From Spirulina subsalsa PCC 9445 (GTDB lineage Bacteria; Cyanobacteriota; Cyanobacteriia; Cyanobacteriales; Spirulinaceae): a stretch of DNA of 64,000 nt. Location of the stretch: the NCBI RefSeq assembly GCF_000314005.1, contig NZ_JH980292.1, forward strand, positions 2,886,779 to 2,950,778, written 5' to 3'. The notes under the pieces were generated by a model. That model saw only the letters and a program-made list of their open reading frames with translations, did not search any database and was not told the DNA's origin. Positions within the stretch are counted from its first letter, which is position 1. Every line of letters starts with the position of its first letter. The translations under genes were made by a program, and so were the position numbers. Below, piece after piece: positions 53,521-63,037 of the stretch.

Positions 53521-55041
53521 AGCCCCAGAGAGCAAAACCCGCCCTAAATACTGAGATAAGGTAAAGGCATCAACGCCCAATTCTGTACGCTCCCGGGCGG
53601 CTAAAATCCCCGCTTGGGCGTGCCACCAGGCCGCACCCGCTACCCGTTGCTCTAGAGGGCGTTCTAAGGCCGTGGTTTGGGCAATTAACCCCCCGATTAA
53701 TCCCGTTAACACATCCCCACTCCCCCCTCTCGCCAGCGCTGGTGTACTCTCCCCAATCACCCATTGAGAACCGTGGGGGGCTGCAATACAAGTTCTCGCC
53801 CCTTTGAGCAAAACTATAGTACCACTTTGTTCTGCCGCTTGTTGCGTAGCACTTAAGGCATTTTGGGGAGGAATATCTGGAAACAAGCGCTTAAACTCGC
53901 CCAGATGGGGGGTGAGAATCGTCGGGGAAGTCCGTTGAGAAAGCATAGCTAGGGTATGGGATACCGCCAAGATATTTAAGCCATCAGCATCCAGAATCAG
54001 GGGGGATTGGGCGGCTAATACCCCTTGCACCGCGTTCTCCGCCTCCACACTCACGCCCGGACCACAGGCGATCGCGCTATAATCTTCTAAAGGGATATTG
54101 GGCAATTCTGCGATCGCACCCGTTTCCGTTTCCGGGCAATCCAAAATCAACGCCTCCGGTAACATACTAACCAAAATAGGCTTTAAAGAACTCGGAATGG
54201 CAATCGACAACATCCCCACTCCACTCGCCCTCGCCCCCAAACCACTCAACAGCGCCGCCCCCGCAAAGCGTTTAGACCCACAAATTAACAACAAATGCCC
54301 CTGTTTATACTTATGCGTCACCACCGGACGCGGCAACGGTAAACTCTCCACAAACACCTCTCGCGTCATCCGTTGAATCAGCACCGGATGGGGTAAAACC
54401 GCCTCAATATCCGCCCCCGGAATTCCAAACTCCACTAACTCCACCTCCCCCAAATGACCCAGCGCCGCATCCTGAAAACAGGCCATCTTCCACAGCCCCA
54501 AACACAGCGTCCGACTCGCCCGAATCGCCACCCCTAAAACCTCCCCCGTATCCGTATGAATCCCCGACGGTAAATCAATACTTAAAACAGGCTTTCCCCA
54601 TTGATTAATCCGCTCAAACGTCGTCGCAATTTCCCCCCGTAATTCCCGAGTTAAACCAAAACCAAAAATCCCATCAATTAAAACATCACACTCATATAAA
54701 CTCTCAATCTCCCGACTAATCGAAATCCCCAAACTTTGAACATACTTAAAATGACAATCCGTTAACTCTTTCTTCTTTTCAAACGGACAAAAACCTGCTA
54801 TAATATAGCCCTTTAAATGTAACTCCCGCGCCACCACCAGCGCATCTCCCCCATTGTGTCCCGGCCCAATTAAAACCCCCACTTTGGGATAACGAGACAG
54901 AGGATAAAGCTCCACAAAACGCCTTGTAATTAACCCCGCCACCTTCTCCATCAAAGCCGGAACAGGCATCCCCGCTTCAAAAATTCGCCCCTCAATTTGG
55001 CGCATTTGGTCAGCCGTGACCATAATTGAATGAATATTCAT
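53515..55041 (-). CDS. nnrD: Bifunctional NAD(P)HX epimerase/dehydratase
   Basis: About 508 residues from ATG 55041 (frame opens at 55092; ATG 55023 is an alternative). N-terminal epimerase domain (YjeF_N) with G-P-G-H-N-G-G-D-A-L-V-V-A-R-E-L, C-terminal ADP/ATP-dependent dehydratase with C-G-P-G-V-S and L-A-R-G-G-S-G-D-V-L-T-G-L-I-G-G. It repairs hydrated nicotinamide cofactors. The stop is the TGA inside the downstream repeat terminus; the last residues are L-S-G-A-G. Confidence 0.92.
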   Translation of the reverse strand: MNIHSIMVTADQMRQIEGRIFEAGMPVPALMEKVAGLITRRFVELYPLSRYPKVGVLIGPGHNGGDALVVARELHLKGYIIAGFCPFEKKKELTDCHFKYVQSLGISISREIESLYECDVLIDGIFGFGLTRELRGEIATTFERINQWGKPVLSIDLPSGIHTDTGEVLGVAIRASRTLCLGLWKMACFQDAALGHLGEVELVEFGIPGADIEAVLPHPVLIQRMTREVFVESLPLPRPVVTHKYKQGHLLLICGSKRFAGAALLSGLGARASGVGMLSIAIPSSLKPILVSMLPEALILDCPETETGAIAELPNIPLEDYSAIACGPGVSVEAENAVQGVLAAQSPLILDADGLNILAVSHTLAMLSQRTSPTILTPHLGEFKRLFPDIPPQNALSATQQAAEQSGTIVLLKGARTCIAAPHGSQWVIGESTPALARGGSGDVLTGLIGGLIAQTTALERPLEQRVAGAAWWHAQAGILAARERTELGVDAFTLSQYLGRVLLSGAG

Positions 55042-55091
55042 AACATCTACTAAAAAAAACCATCCCCTTGTGGGTGGGGGAATTAACCACA

Positions 55092-55892
55092 CTAGCGATT
55101 GTAAAATACTCGGGCATTCGTCAACCCTTCAGACTGTAAACGACTTTGCCAATATTGGGCTTCCTCCAAACGTCGAAAGAACCCCACCGCAATATGTAAT
55201 CCTCGCGGTTGGTCACGAATCACCACAAAACGGTTTAAATCAACAATACGCCGCACATTTTGACAGAGACTTAAAACCTGTTCTTCCCCCGTCGGAATCA
55301 CCACCAAATACCCCCGAGACGACAAATCCACCGTCGGGCTACTTCTGGAATCAGGACAGACCCGATAGGCGGGAGGAGTTGGCGGTACAACGACCGGAGG
55401 CAACACCCCAACAGGAGGCGGAAAACCTGCCCCCGTCTCATACACCACCCGGCTAAAATTCCTATCCTCCTCCAAAATCCTCACCCGTAACCCTTCCCGT
55501 TCCAACTCCCGCGTCCGATTCAAGGCATTATCCCCATAGGAAAAACGCCCCACTTGGATCATTTGATCTGATCGCAAAAACGCCTCTCGGTCTACCCGAC
55601 GCGCCCTTTCCAACGACCAAGGCCCCTCATAGGGAACCTGCACCGAAAAGCGACTATTGGGGGATAAACGGGGCGGAAAATCAACATTATCGTAGGAATA
55701 CCCCCCAAAAAATTGACTTTCCTCCACCACAGGCACAGACCCCGGAGATTGCTGGGGTATGGCCGGGGGAAAAAACGTAGGAATTTGAGCCAAAGTCGCC
55801 ACCTGGAACGCCCCCCACCCCAAGAGGACTCCCGGCAAGAATCCAAGAGACTTAATCCATTGTGGCCATCTGAGACAGTTCTTCATACCCAC
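55092..55892 (-). CDS. SPOR-domain-like exported protein
   Basis: 266 residues: signal peptide (about 1-36, ATLAQ), Pro-rich spacer, then two SPOR-like repeats: Y-E-G-P-W-S-L-E-R-A-R-R-V-D-R-E-A-F and the C-terminal V-V-I-R-D-Q-P-R-G-L-H-I-A-V-G-F-F-R-R-L-E-E-A-Q-Y-W. SPOR domains bind denuded peptidoglycan. Probably co-transcribed with nnrD/E, 51 bp ahead. Confidence 0.7.
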   Translation of the reverse strand: MGMKNCLRWPQWIKSLGFLPGVLLGWGAFQVATLAQIPTFFPPAIPQQSPGSVPVVEESQFFGGYSYDNVDFPPRLSPNSRFSVQVPYEGPWSLERARRVDREAFLRSDQMIQVGRFSYGDNALNRTRELEREGLRVRILEEDRNFSRVVYETGAGFPPPVGVLPPVVVPPTPPAYRVCPDSRSSPTVDLSSRGYLVVIPTGEEQVLSLCQNVRRIVDLNRFVVIRDQPRGLHIAVGFFRRLEEAQYWQSRLQSEGLTNARVFYNR

Positions 55893-56014
55893 CCTATAGA
55901 CTGTGTTTCCAACAAATACGCCATAATAGTAAAGCGATTATTCTCATTTTAATTTTTTCTTCGCTTAGGTTGACTAACCGTTAACCCTTGTGTCCCGCAT
56001 TCCCTAAACCTGTT

Positions 56015-57070
56015 ATGAGCAAAGTAGTTGTCGGTTTATCGGGTGGTGTTGATAGTTCAACAGCCGCCGCCATCCTCCATCATCAAGGCCATCAAGTCGT
56101 TGGTTTAACCCTTTGGTTAATGAAAGGGAAAGGTCAATGCTGTTCCGAAGGCATGGTTGACGCGGCAATGATTTGTGAACAGTTAGAAGTCCCCCATCAT
56201 GTGGTTGATAGTCGGGACTTGTTTCAAGAACATATTGTAGACTATCTGGTTTCGGGCTATGAATCGGGCGTTACACCCTTACCTTGTTCTCAATGTAATC
56301 GCACGGTCAAATTTGGTCCGATGTTGAATTATGCCCAAGCTGAGTTAGGAATTGATTACATTGCCACAGGCCACTATGCGCGCATTCGCTACGATGAAGC
56401 CAGTGGGCGTTATCAGTTGCTTTGTGCGGTGGATAAACACAAAGATCAGTCTTATTTTTTGTATGATCTCTGTCAAGAGTTTTTAGCTCATACTTTGTTT
56501 CCTTTGGGGGAAATGACTAAGGAAGAAACCCGGAAAATTGCCGCTCAATATAATCTAAAAACGGCCGATAAACCGGAAAGTCAGGATTTATGTTTGGTGG
56601 AGTCTCATGGCTCCATGCGGGATTTTTTAGACCGTTATATTGACCGCAAAATGGGAGATATCGTCAACAAAGAGGGTAAGGTTTTAGGACAACACCAAGG
56701 CATTCACCACTACACCATCGGACAACGGAAAGGGATTGGGATTGCTGCGCCAGAACCCTTGTATGTGATGGCTTTGGACCCGGTGATGAATCGGGTTGTG
56801 GTGGGCAGTCGGGAAGATGCCACCCAACCGGATTGTACGGTACAACGGCTCAATTGGCTGTCGATTCCGGCTCCGGAAACTCCCATCCGTTGTCAAGCGC
56901 GGGTTCGTTATCGCACTCCTCCGGTTCCTGTTGATGTGATTCCTTTAGGGGATGGTCGGGTTAAGGTGGTGTTTGATGAACCTCAGTTTGGGATTACTCC
57001 CGGACAAGCGGCGGTTTTTTATGATGGGGAATTGTTGTTAGGAGGGGGAATTATTGAACGGTCTGTGTGA
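56015..57070 (+). CDS. mnmA: tRNA-specific 2-thiouridylase MnmA
   Basis: 351 residues from ATG 56015 ([20 protein letters not shown]); the frame opens at GTG 55988. PP-loop S-G-G-V-D-S-S, first catalytic Cys in [12 protein letters not shown] and second in S-Q-D-L-C-L-V. Makes 2-thiouridine at wobble U34 of Lys, Glu and Gln tRNAs. Confidence 0.94.
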   Translation: MSKVVVGLSGGVDSSTAAAILHHQGHQVVGLTLWLMKGKGQCCSEGMVDAAMICEQLEVPHHVVDSRDLFQEHIVDYLVSGYESGVTPLPCSQCNRTVKFGPMLNYAQAELGIDYIATGHYARIRYDEASGRYQLLCAVDKHKDQSYFLYDLCQEFLAHTLFPLGEMTKEETRKIAAQYNLKTADKPESQDLCLVESHGSMRDFLDRYIDRKMGDIVNKEGKVLGQHQGIHHYTIGQRKGIGIAAPEPLYVMALDPVMNRVVVGSREDATQPDCTVQRLNWLSIPAPETPIRCQARVRYRTPPVPVDVIPLGDGRVKVVFDEPQFGITPGQAAVFYDGELLLGGGIIERSV

Positions 57071-57200
57071 CTTGCTGACAGAAAAACAAAAATAACATCG
57101 AGCGAGAGTTAGCTATATTTTTCAAAGCATGGAGGCTTCAAATGGATTGTTATTTCGGTTTGAGTCTTGACTTTTGACTTGACAGGTGATATCCTTGACA

Positions 57201-57243
57201 ATGGGAGTGGTTGCGTTTTTGAAAATGCTGCAACCACTCCAAT
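57201..57243. repeat. Hairpin element, copy 2
   Basis: GGAGTGGTTGC (57204-57214) pairs with GCAACCACTCC (57230-57240) and pairing extends outward past one mismatch. The stem matches the element at 42212-42261 but the loop differs. The 57071-57469 gap otherwise holds an AT-rich stretch and the repeat below. Confidence 0.65.
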
Positions 57244-57394
57244 TATGAAACATTTTTTCTAAAATAATCCTCTCAAAATACCTGCTCCCTGTCTAGCAAA
57301 ATTTACATTTTTTAATATTTTTTTTTATAATCTTAGACTTCGCGGCCATCGTTCGCGTAGGGTAGCAAGCAAAGTCTAGATGCAGTAACCGGAA

Positions 57395-57447
57395 TCGGGA
57401 GTTGATTAGTATTACCTATTACCTATTCCCTATTACCTATTCCCTTG
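57395..57447. repeat. TTACCTATT/TTCCCTATT repeat
   Basis: Tandem ATTACCTATTACCTATTCCC copies just beyond the end of the PEP-CTERM gene. Confidence 0.65.
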
Positions 57448-57469
57448 TTGAGTCTAGCATCTAGTTTTC

Positions 57470-58198
57470 TCACCTAAAAACTCGTCGTTTAATCCCTACG
57501 CTTGCTAATACAATGAATAGCATTCCTAAGAGAGACGTGGGTTCAGGAACGGAGGTCGGATCTTTAATTACCCGAGCGACTAAAAAGGCGGAAGAGGCTT
57601 TATATTCTTCGGTAATGAAGGAAGAAACGGGCGCAAATCCGGTCATCGTGCTGCTAAATCCTAACAATTCCAAAGTATATTTAAACCCATCCTTATTAAG
57701 TGTCGTGCTGCTAAAAGGATTGGTGAAATCAATTTTATCATCACAAGGGGTGCTACTGATTTGAAAAGCTGGACAGAGGCCAGCAACATTGGGCGTTTCA
57801 TCAATCGTAAAGGTGTAGTTAAAAGCATAATTCACCCCATCAATCGCCATTGAAAGTAACAAATCGACTTCAGAGGCTGCCGTTCCACCCCACACCGGAA
57901 AGTTAAAATGGGTCAGTTCTCCTAAAACAAAATTGCTCCCACTACTAATTAAACCTAAACTGGCAGTCGTCTGAAAACCTAACCCACTTTGACCGCTAAG
58001 AGTTGCGGGATCTCCCCAGCGAACTTGGTCTGTTCCGAGTCCGTTAAAAACACTGGTGCCTTGAAGATTAGCCCAAGTTCCAGTAATGTTGTCAATGGTA
58101 AAAGAAGCCGCTTGAAGAGCCGGGGCAAGAGCAATCGTTAGGGCAGCCGTCCCCGATAAAATGCTAAATGACTTAGCACCTTTTGAGAGTTGAACCAT
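57470..58198 (-). CDS. PEP-CTERM sorting-domain exported protein
   Basis: 242 residues from ATG 58198, which has a perfect AGGAGG upstream; an ATG at 58237 would add 13 residues. Signal peptide about 1-30 (L-A-P-A-L-Q-A-A-S), a beta-rich body with two Cys (G-L-C-P-A-F, S-T-P-C-D-D) and a C-terminal V-P-E-P-T-S-L-L-G-M-L-F-I-V-L-A-S-V-G-I-K-R-R: PEP motif, hydrophobic helix, basic tail. Exosortase recognises this tail. It follows the CHAT gene by 61 bp on the same strand. Confidence 0.85.
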   Translation of the reverse strand: MVQLSKGAKSFSILSGTAALTIALAPALQAASFTIDNITGTWANLQGTSVFNGLGTDQVRWGDPATLSGQSGLGFQTTASLGLISSGSNFVLGELTHFNFPVWGGTAASEVDLLLSMAIDGVNYAFNYTFTIDETPNVAGLCPAFQISSTPCDDKIDFTNPFSSTTLNKDGFKYTLELLGFSSTMTGFAPVSSFITEEYKASSAFLVARVIKDPTSVPEPTSLLGMLFIVLASVGIKRRVFR

Positions 58199-58259
58199 CG
58201 TGAGTTTTTTCCTCCTAAAATCGTTTTTTCGGGTCAAATAACACTAATTCTGGCACGAC

Positions 58260-61200
58260 TTACCAAGGACTGCCAATTAGTGTAAAGGAACTCCAATAGT
58301 AAGGATGAGTGAGGTTCGCATCCCCTAAAGTGGCTAACTCTGGACTGAGGGGGAAACGAGTGTCACCCATAATTAACTCTCCGGCCTCAACTCGGGCTTC
58401 ACCGCGTAACATGGCGAGTTGTGCTTGTTGTAGGGCTTCGGTTTTGGTTGATTGTTCTTGGAGAGCCTGATAAAAACTAGCCATTAAGGTGGCAGTTCCT
58501 TGATCACTCACATACCAAAGACTCCCTAAAGCGGTTCTAGCCCCTGATGCGACGGCGAGGCCAGCGAAACCTAATTCCGCATTGCGATCGCCCAGTGCCG
58601 TCTGACAAGCACTCAACACCAGCAAATCCACCGGAGGACGGTGTAATCCCAACTCTCGCAAATTGGGTAACGGCACCTTGCCATGATGTAACGCTAAATA
58701 GGACTCCGTAATCCGCCCCGGTTTAAACGCCCCATGTGTCCCCAAATGCACAATACCATAAGGCCGTTGAGCGCGAGTCGCCCGCAAATTTTCCACCGTG
58801 AACTGTTCATTGAGAAACTTAGACCCCTGCCATAACTTTTGGGTGATTAACTCCAACTCAAAAGGCACCCCCGGAAGTGGGAGTAACTCCACCTCCTCAT
58901 CCCTGAGATTAAACTCAGATGCTCCCATCGCTAACACTTGGGTACCGCGCAAATCCCGATAGGTCGTATCCGTGAGCGCTAAACTGGGCATCATCCCTAG
59001 ACTAAACCGCTCAATCAGGAACTGGTTGCCATCATGGAGAGCGGCAATAGGGAGCGATCGCAATCCCCCATCCATCACAAAAGCAATATTATCAATCTCC
59101 CGCGCCTCTAACTCCCGTTCCAACGGAGCAATCACCCACTGATATAACTGTTGGGCAGGTTCCATAAAAGCCCTCGGACGGCGAGCATTCGTCACCGTGC
59201 GGCGCAAGTGATCCGCCTGTTCCATCACCTGACCTCGCGTCACCCCAAACACCGTCCGAATAATTGGGCGACCTTGAGGCGTAATCAGAACCAGCCTCAA
59301 CTCATCACTCTCCGACCCAAAAGGACTCTCCTGTTGATTTTGTGCCAAATCCCAAAATAGAGGATTCGCCGAGGCAAAAAGACGCTCCTCAGACAAATCC
59401 GGCGGGAATAAATTCGCCACCGAAGCCCCAAAACTCACATAAACCAAAGCCGGAGTAATATCAGCTTGACGCGCAATATTCGTTAAAACATCCTGAGCTT
59501 CCCCTAGTGTCACTTCAGGCACATCTTCAATCAACCCCTCAAAATACTCCTCAAACTCCGACGTAAAGCTACTATCGAGTTCCTCTTGAACCGTATCCAA
59601 AACCGAAGAACCATCCCCCATCACCTCATCAAAACTCTCCCCCTCCTCAAACCAATCATCCCCCTGTTCATCCCCCAACAACAGATCCTCACAGCCCACA
59701 CAATCGCGGAAATCAAACGCTCCAGAGTCTTCTGGAACAGGGGCTTCCCCATCGGGGGGAGGTGTTGGAGAGCCTGGGGGAGGTGTTGGGGAGCCTGGGG
59801 GAGGTGTTGGGGAACCCGGAGGAGGCGGCAAGACCCCCAAAATATTACTCGACCCGAAAGCCACCCCATCACTGGCATTGAGACGAAATAAAATCAACTC
59901 ACCCGATGCCGTCGAGAACGGCGTAAACTCCACCGCATCCCCCGGAGACAAAACCACCGAATCGCCAGTCACCGGAATTCCATTGACCCTTAACGTCCCT
60001 TGATCACTAAAATTACTCAACGTAATGCTAGTAATCAAATCACCATTCACATCACTAATTTGACCCAAGAGTTGAGTATAGCCAAAAGAAACCGACTGGC
60101 CTGATGTCAGGGGAACGCTGAGAGGTTGCACCGTCGGGGGACTATTCACTGAAGTAATCGTCACTTGAGGGTGAGGATTCACCGCTCCCCCACTTGGCAG
60201 CACTGGATAAGACCCCGAATTCACCTCTATGTCGGGAGAATCCCTCAAGAGAATACCGGACGCTAATCCATTGACTGTGGCATCATTCAGCACAAACGGC
60301 GCATTAGTTGACCCTCCATCATGGGTAATACTCACCGTAGAGCCTGCATCCGTTTCAATTGTATAATCAACCCCCACTCCTGTTCCCCGTACTGTCCCAT
60401 TCGCCGCAATCGTCACGTTTCCTAATGCGTCAATGGAATTAAAGAGAATATTCCCGCCAAAAGAGCGGCTTTGTGTCGTCGTCAGCGTAACATCTCCCCC
60501 GTCATTAAAAGACAAATTTCCTAAAGTAATTTCTGCCCCTTCAATCGTGAGATCCGTTCCCACAAAATTCAAAGACTGGGACGGATCCATACTAAACACC
60601 CCATTCCCATCTCGATCCGCATCCGCACGGATAATTAAATTAGTCACACTACTGGTAAAACTTAGGGAAATCCCCGGGTCAACCGTGATGTCATTGGTCG
60701 CTTCTAAAATAACCGTGCCGAAGAACAGATCAGTTAGTGCCGTTGCGCTAATGGTAAACGTTGCCCCCGGCGAATCCCCCGCTAAAATTTGACCATCTGC
60801 TATTTCACCATCATTAGCTCCATCAAAGGCAACAATCCGAATATTCTCAGGATCCAGTAACAGTGTCCCCGCCAATCCATGAGCGGCCGTTAAATCGACC
60901 TTACCCCGGAACACTAAATCCTGTTTTCCCGACACCTCCACAAAACCCCCATCTCCTCCCTCGGCTCCCCCTCTCACCGTAATTTCCCCATAAAACCCGG
61001 TGAAATCATCCGCCCACAAAATCACCTTTCCCCCGTCTCCCGTAGTCAGCGCATCGGCACTAATCCGGGAATTCCCATTAACCAACGTCCGCCAAGCATT
61101 GGGAATCGTACCTTGTCCTCGATAATCTCCCCCCAAGAAAACATTCCCTCCTCCTAAGTCTCCCGAGGCGTTAATCGTGCCGTTAAATACCCCCACAATC

Positions 61201-62207
61201 GCCCCTAAACCGTAGATATTGCCCCCTGTAACCCCTGCCACAGACAATTCTCCCCCAAGGATAGTCAGGCCCGGTGTGCTAGGCAATAGGGTTGCTGTGG
61301 CGTTGAGGGTGACTTGATTATCCTGTACTGTTAACCCCGTTTCCACCGAGGCCCCGGTGAGTAGTTGGGGTAAATCTAAAGGGGTGATGGGTAAAATCTG
61401 GCCGTCACTGTTGCGGGGAGGGGTGATTTCTAAGCTTAACAGGTGTCCGGGTTGGGAGAGGGTGACAACACCTTGCTCTGGCACGGCACTAATGATAATG
61501 CTCCCTGCGGGGGCGCTTAATCCACCTGTGTTGATGACTTGTCCGCCTAAGAGGGTGAGGGTTTGTCCGGGATTGAGGGCTAATTCCCCTGCGTTGATAA
61601 TACTGCCATTTGGGTTTAAATCAAAAGCAAATTGAAAGGGAGTTCCGGTTAAGTTGCTGTAGTCATTTTCACCCCAAGCATTGAACCAGTTATTATTACC
61701 AAATCCAATTCCTGTAGCGGTGGTGGCGAAAAAGTCTCCCGGAACGTTGAGTTGTGCTTGTGGACCAAAAATAATCCCGGCCGGGTTCATTAGGTACAAG
61801 TTGGCGTTACTACCTGTCACTTGCAGCAGGCCGTTAATCACGGAAGGATCTCCCCCAACGATGCGGCCAAGAATGTTCTGGTGTTGGGAATTACTCAGAA
61901 AGTCGGCGATTTGTTGGGAGTTGAGGCCAAATTGTTGGAAGCTGTGAAAGAGGTTTTTTCCATCTGAGGAAGGAGTGCCGCCTGTGATTTGGATCTGATT
62001 GCCGTTAGGGGTGATGAGGGTGCCGGTGCCGTCGTTGGCGGGGGTGATGGTTTGGGCAAAAAGGGGTTTTTGTTGGGGCAAATACATTAATAAGTTGACA
62101 AAAATTAACATTAATGGTATGTAAGAATTTCCCAACGAGTATCTAGAATTCTCTTTTTGAGATGTTGTATGGGTGCAGAATTTAAGCCAAGAAAATAACC
62201 AAGTCAT
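58260..62207 (-). CDS. Secreted TpsA-like hemagglutinin/CHAT protease fusion
   Basis: 1315 residues. Signal region to about 52 (P-L-F-A-Q), then a TpsA-type filamentous hemagglutinin N-domain (N-L-F-H-S-F-Q-Q-F, N-P-A-G-I-I-F-G), beta-helix body to about 790, a P-P-P-G-S-P-T linker repeated three times, an acidic stretch, and a CHAT caspase-like domain from about 990 with catalytic His in H-L-G-T-H-G (about 1155) and Cys in L-S-A-C-Q-T-A (about 1200). Likely exported by a TpsB pore not seen here. Target unknown. Confidence 0.87.
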   Translation of the reverse strand: MTWLFSWLKFCTHTTSQKENSRYSLGNSYIPLMLIFVNLLMYLPQQKPLFAQTITPANDGTGTLITPNGNQIQITGGTPSSDGKNLFHSFQQFGLNSQQIADFLSNSQHQNILGRIVGGDPSVINGLLQVTGSNANLYLMNPAGIIFGPQAQLNVPGDFFATTATGIGFGNNNWFNAWGENDYSNLTGTPFQFAFDLNPNGSIINAGELALNPGQTLTLLGGQVINTGGLSAPAGSIIISAVPEQGVVTLSQPGHLLSLEITPPRNSDGQILPITPLDLPQLLTGASVETGLTVQDNQVTLNATATLLPSTPGLTILGGELSVAGVTGGNIYGLGAIVGVFNGTINASGDLGGGNVFLGGDYRGQGTIPNAWRTLVNGNSRISADALTTGDGGKVILWADDFTGFYGEITVRGGAEGGDGGFVEVSGKQDLVFRGKVDLTAAHGLAGTLLLDPENIRIVAFDGANDGEIADGQILAGDSPGATFTISATALTDLFFGTVILEATNDITVDPGISLSFTSSVTNLIIRADADRDGNGVFSMDPSQSLNFVGTDLTIEGAEITLGNLSFNDGGDVTLTTTQSRSFGGNILFNSIDALGNVTIAANGTVRGTGVGVDYTIETDAGSTVSITHDGGSTNAPFVLNDATVNGLASGILLRDSPDIEVNSGSYPVLPSGGAVNPHPQVTITSVNSPPTVQPLSVPLTSGQSVSFGYTQLLGQISDVNGDLITSITLSNFSDQGTLRVNGIPVTGDSVVLSPGDAVEFTPFSTASGELILFRLNASDGVAFGSSNILGVLPPPPGSPTPPPGSPTPPPGSPTPPPDGEAPVPEDSGAFDFRDCVGCEDLLLGDEQGDDWFEEGESFDEVMGDGSSVLDTVQEELDSSFTSEFEEYFEGLIEDVPEVTLGEAQDVLTNIARQADITPALVYVSFGASVANLFPPDLSEERLFASANPLFWDLAQNQQESPFGSESDELRLVLITPQGRPIIRTVFGVTRGQVMEQADHLRRTVTNARRPRAFMEPAQQLYQWVIAPLERELEAREIDNIAFVMDGGLRSLPIAALHDGNQFLIERFSLGMMPSLALTDTTYRDLRGTQVLAMGASEFNLRDEEVELLPLPGVPFELELITQKLWQGSKFLNEQFTVENLRATRAQRPYGIVHLGTHGAFKPGRITESYLALHHGKVPLPNLRELGLHRPPVDLLVLSACQTALGDRNAELGFAGLAVASGARTALGSLWYVSDQGTATLMASFYQALQEQSTKTEALQQAQLAMLRGEARVEAGELIMGDTRFPLSPELATLGDANLTHPYYWSSFTLIGSPW

Positions 62208-62289
62208 TGGTATTTAGTCTCTCAATTAAGGTACAATGGATGTTGTAACTGCTAACAGTATTTAGTGATGAATGTTACCTGAATTAATT

Positions 62290-62324
62290 CTCTATTTTTT
62301 GCTATTTTTAAACAAAAAATAGAG
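62290..62324. promoter_or_regulatory. Perfect 12-bp-arm hairpin in a divergent control region
   Basis: CTCTATTTTTTG (62290-62301) and CAAAAAATAGAG (62313-62324) with an 11-nt loop, between the oppositely transcribed CHAT and Uma2 genes. An operator or a stray terminator; the gap holds nothing else recognisable. Confidence 0.45.
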
Positions 62325-62383
62325 TTTTGCACCGCAACTAAATCGCAGTATTATAATAGGAATAAACAGGTATAAACTGGAGC

Positions 62384-63037
62384 ATGATGAGTGAATCTAT
62401 GATGACTCAATCAATTGAGACAAAGCCTTTACCTGATCATACCCAGCTTCCTGATAAAGACGGCAATTTTGCGAAAAATTTCCAAGAGCATCCCCAAAGT
62501 ATTATTCTCACGGATTCCCTCGGTCCGGTTTTGCAAGCTATTCATCCCGATGGACAATATACTATCGGGCAAGATAGCGGCATCTATTGGCGACAAACTG
62601 ACCCACCGGAAAGAGGTTCAGAAGCTCCTGACTGGTTTTATGTTCCCAATGTCCCGCCTTTACTAAACGGTCAATTTCGCCGTTCTTATGTCCTTTGGCA
62701 AGAACATATTGCCCCCCTTGTGGCGATTGAATTTGCCAGTGGTAATGGGGCGGAAGAACGGGATAATACTCCCCTCTCTCGGACCAATCGAGATGTCATT
62801 AAACCGGGTAAGTTTTGGGTTTATGAGCAAGTGATGCGCATTCCCTATTATGGCATTTTTATTATGAGTCTGGGAACGTTGGAGGTTTATCACTGGAATA
62901 ATGGTCACTATCAAGCTGTTACTCCTAATGAGCGGGGACATTATCTTGATCGTCGGAAGAAGACCCTCGATTTTATCGACGGGATGAATGACGACATATT
63001 ACAACAGCATACCCCAAATTGTAAAATCCTGCTATAA
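62384..63037 (+). CDS. Uma2-family nuclease-fold protein, C-terminus probably replaced
   Basis: 217 residues. The Uma2 (DUF820) PD-(D/E)xK-like core is seen in A-P-D83-W and L-V-A-I-E115-F-A-S, with R-I-P-Y-Y-G-I-F and T-P-N-E-R-G-H-Y near the end. After Y187 the usual P-I-x-P-L-x-V-x-L-G continuation is absent and 30 unrelated residues follow, coinciding with the start of IS200/IS605-like sequence. Function of Uma2 proteins is not settled. ATG 62384 has little room for a ribosome site; ATG 62387 or 62402 are alternatives. Confidence 0.7.
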   Translation: MMSESMMTQSIETKPLPDHTQLPDKDGNFAKNFQEHPQSIILTDSLGPVLQAIHPDGQYTIGQDSGIYWRQTDPPERGSEAPDWFYVPNVPPLLNGQFRRSYVLWQEHIAPLVAIEFASGNGAEERDNTPLSRTNRDVIKPGKFWVYEQVMRIPYYGIFIMSLGTLEVYHWNNGHYQAVTPNERGHYLDRRKKTLDFIDGMNDDILQQHTPNCKILL

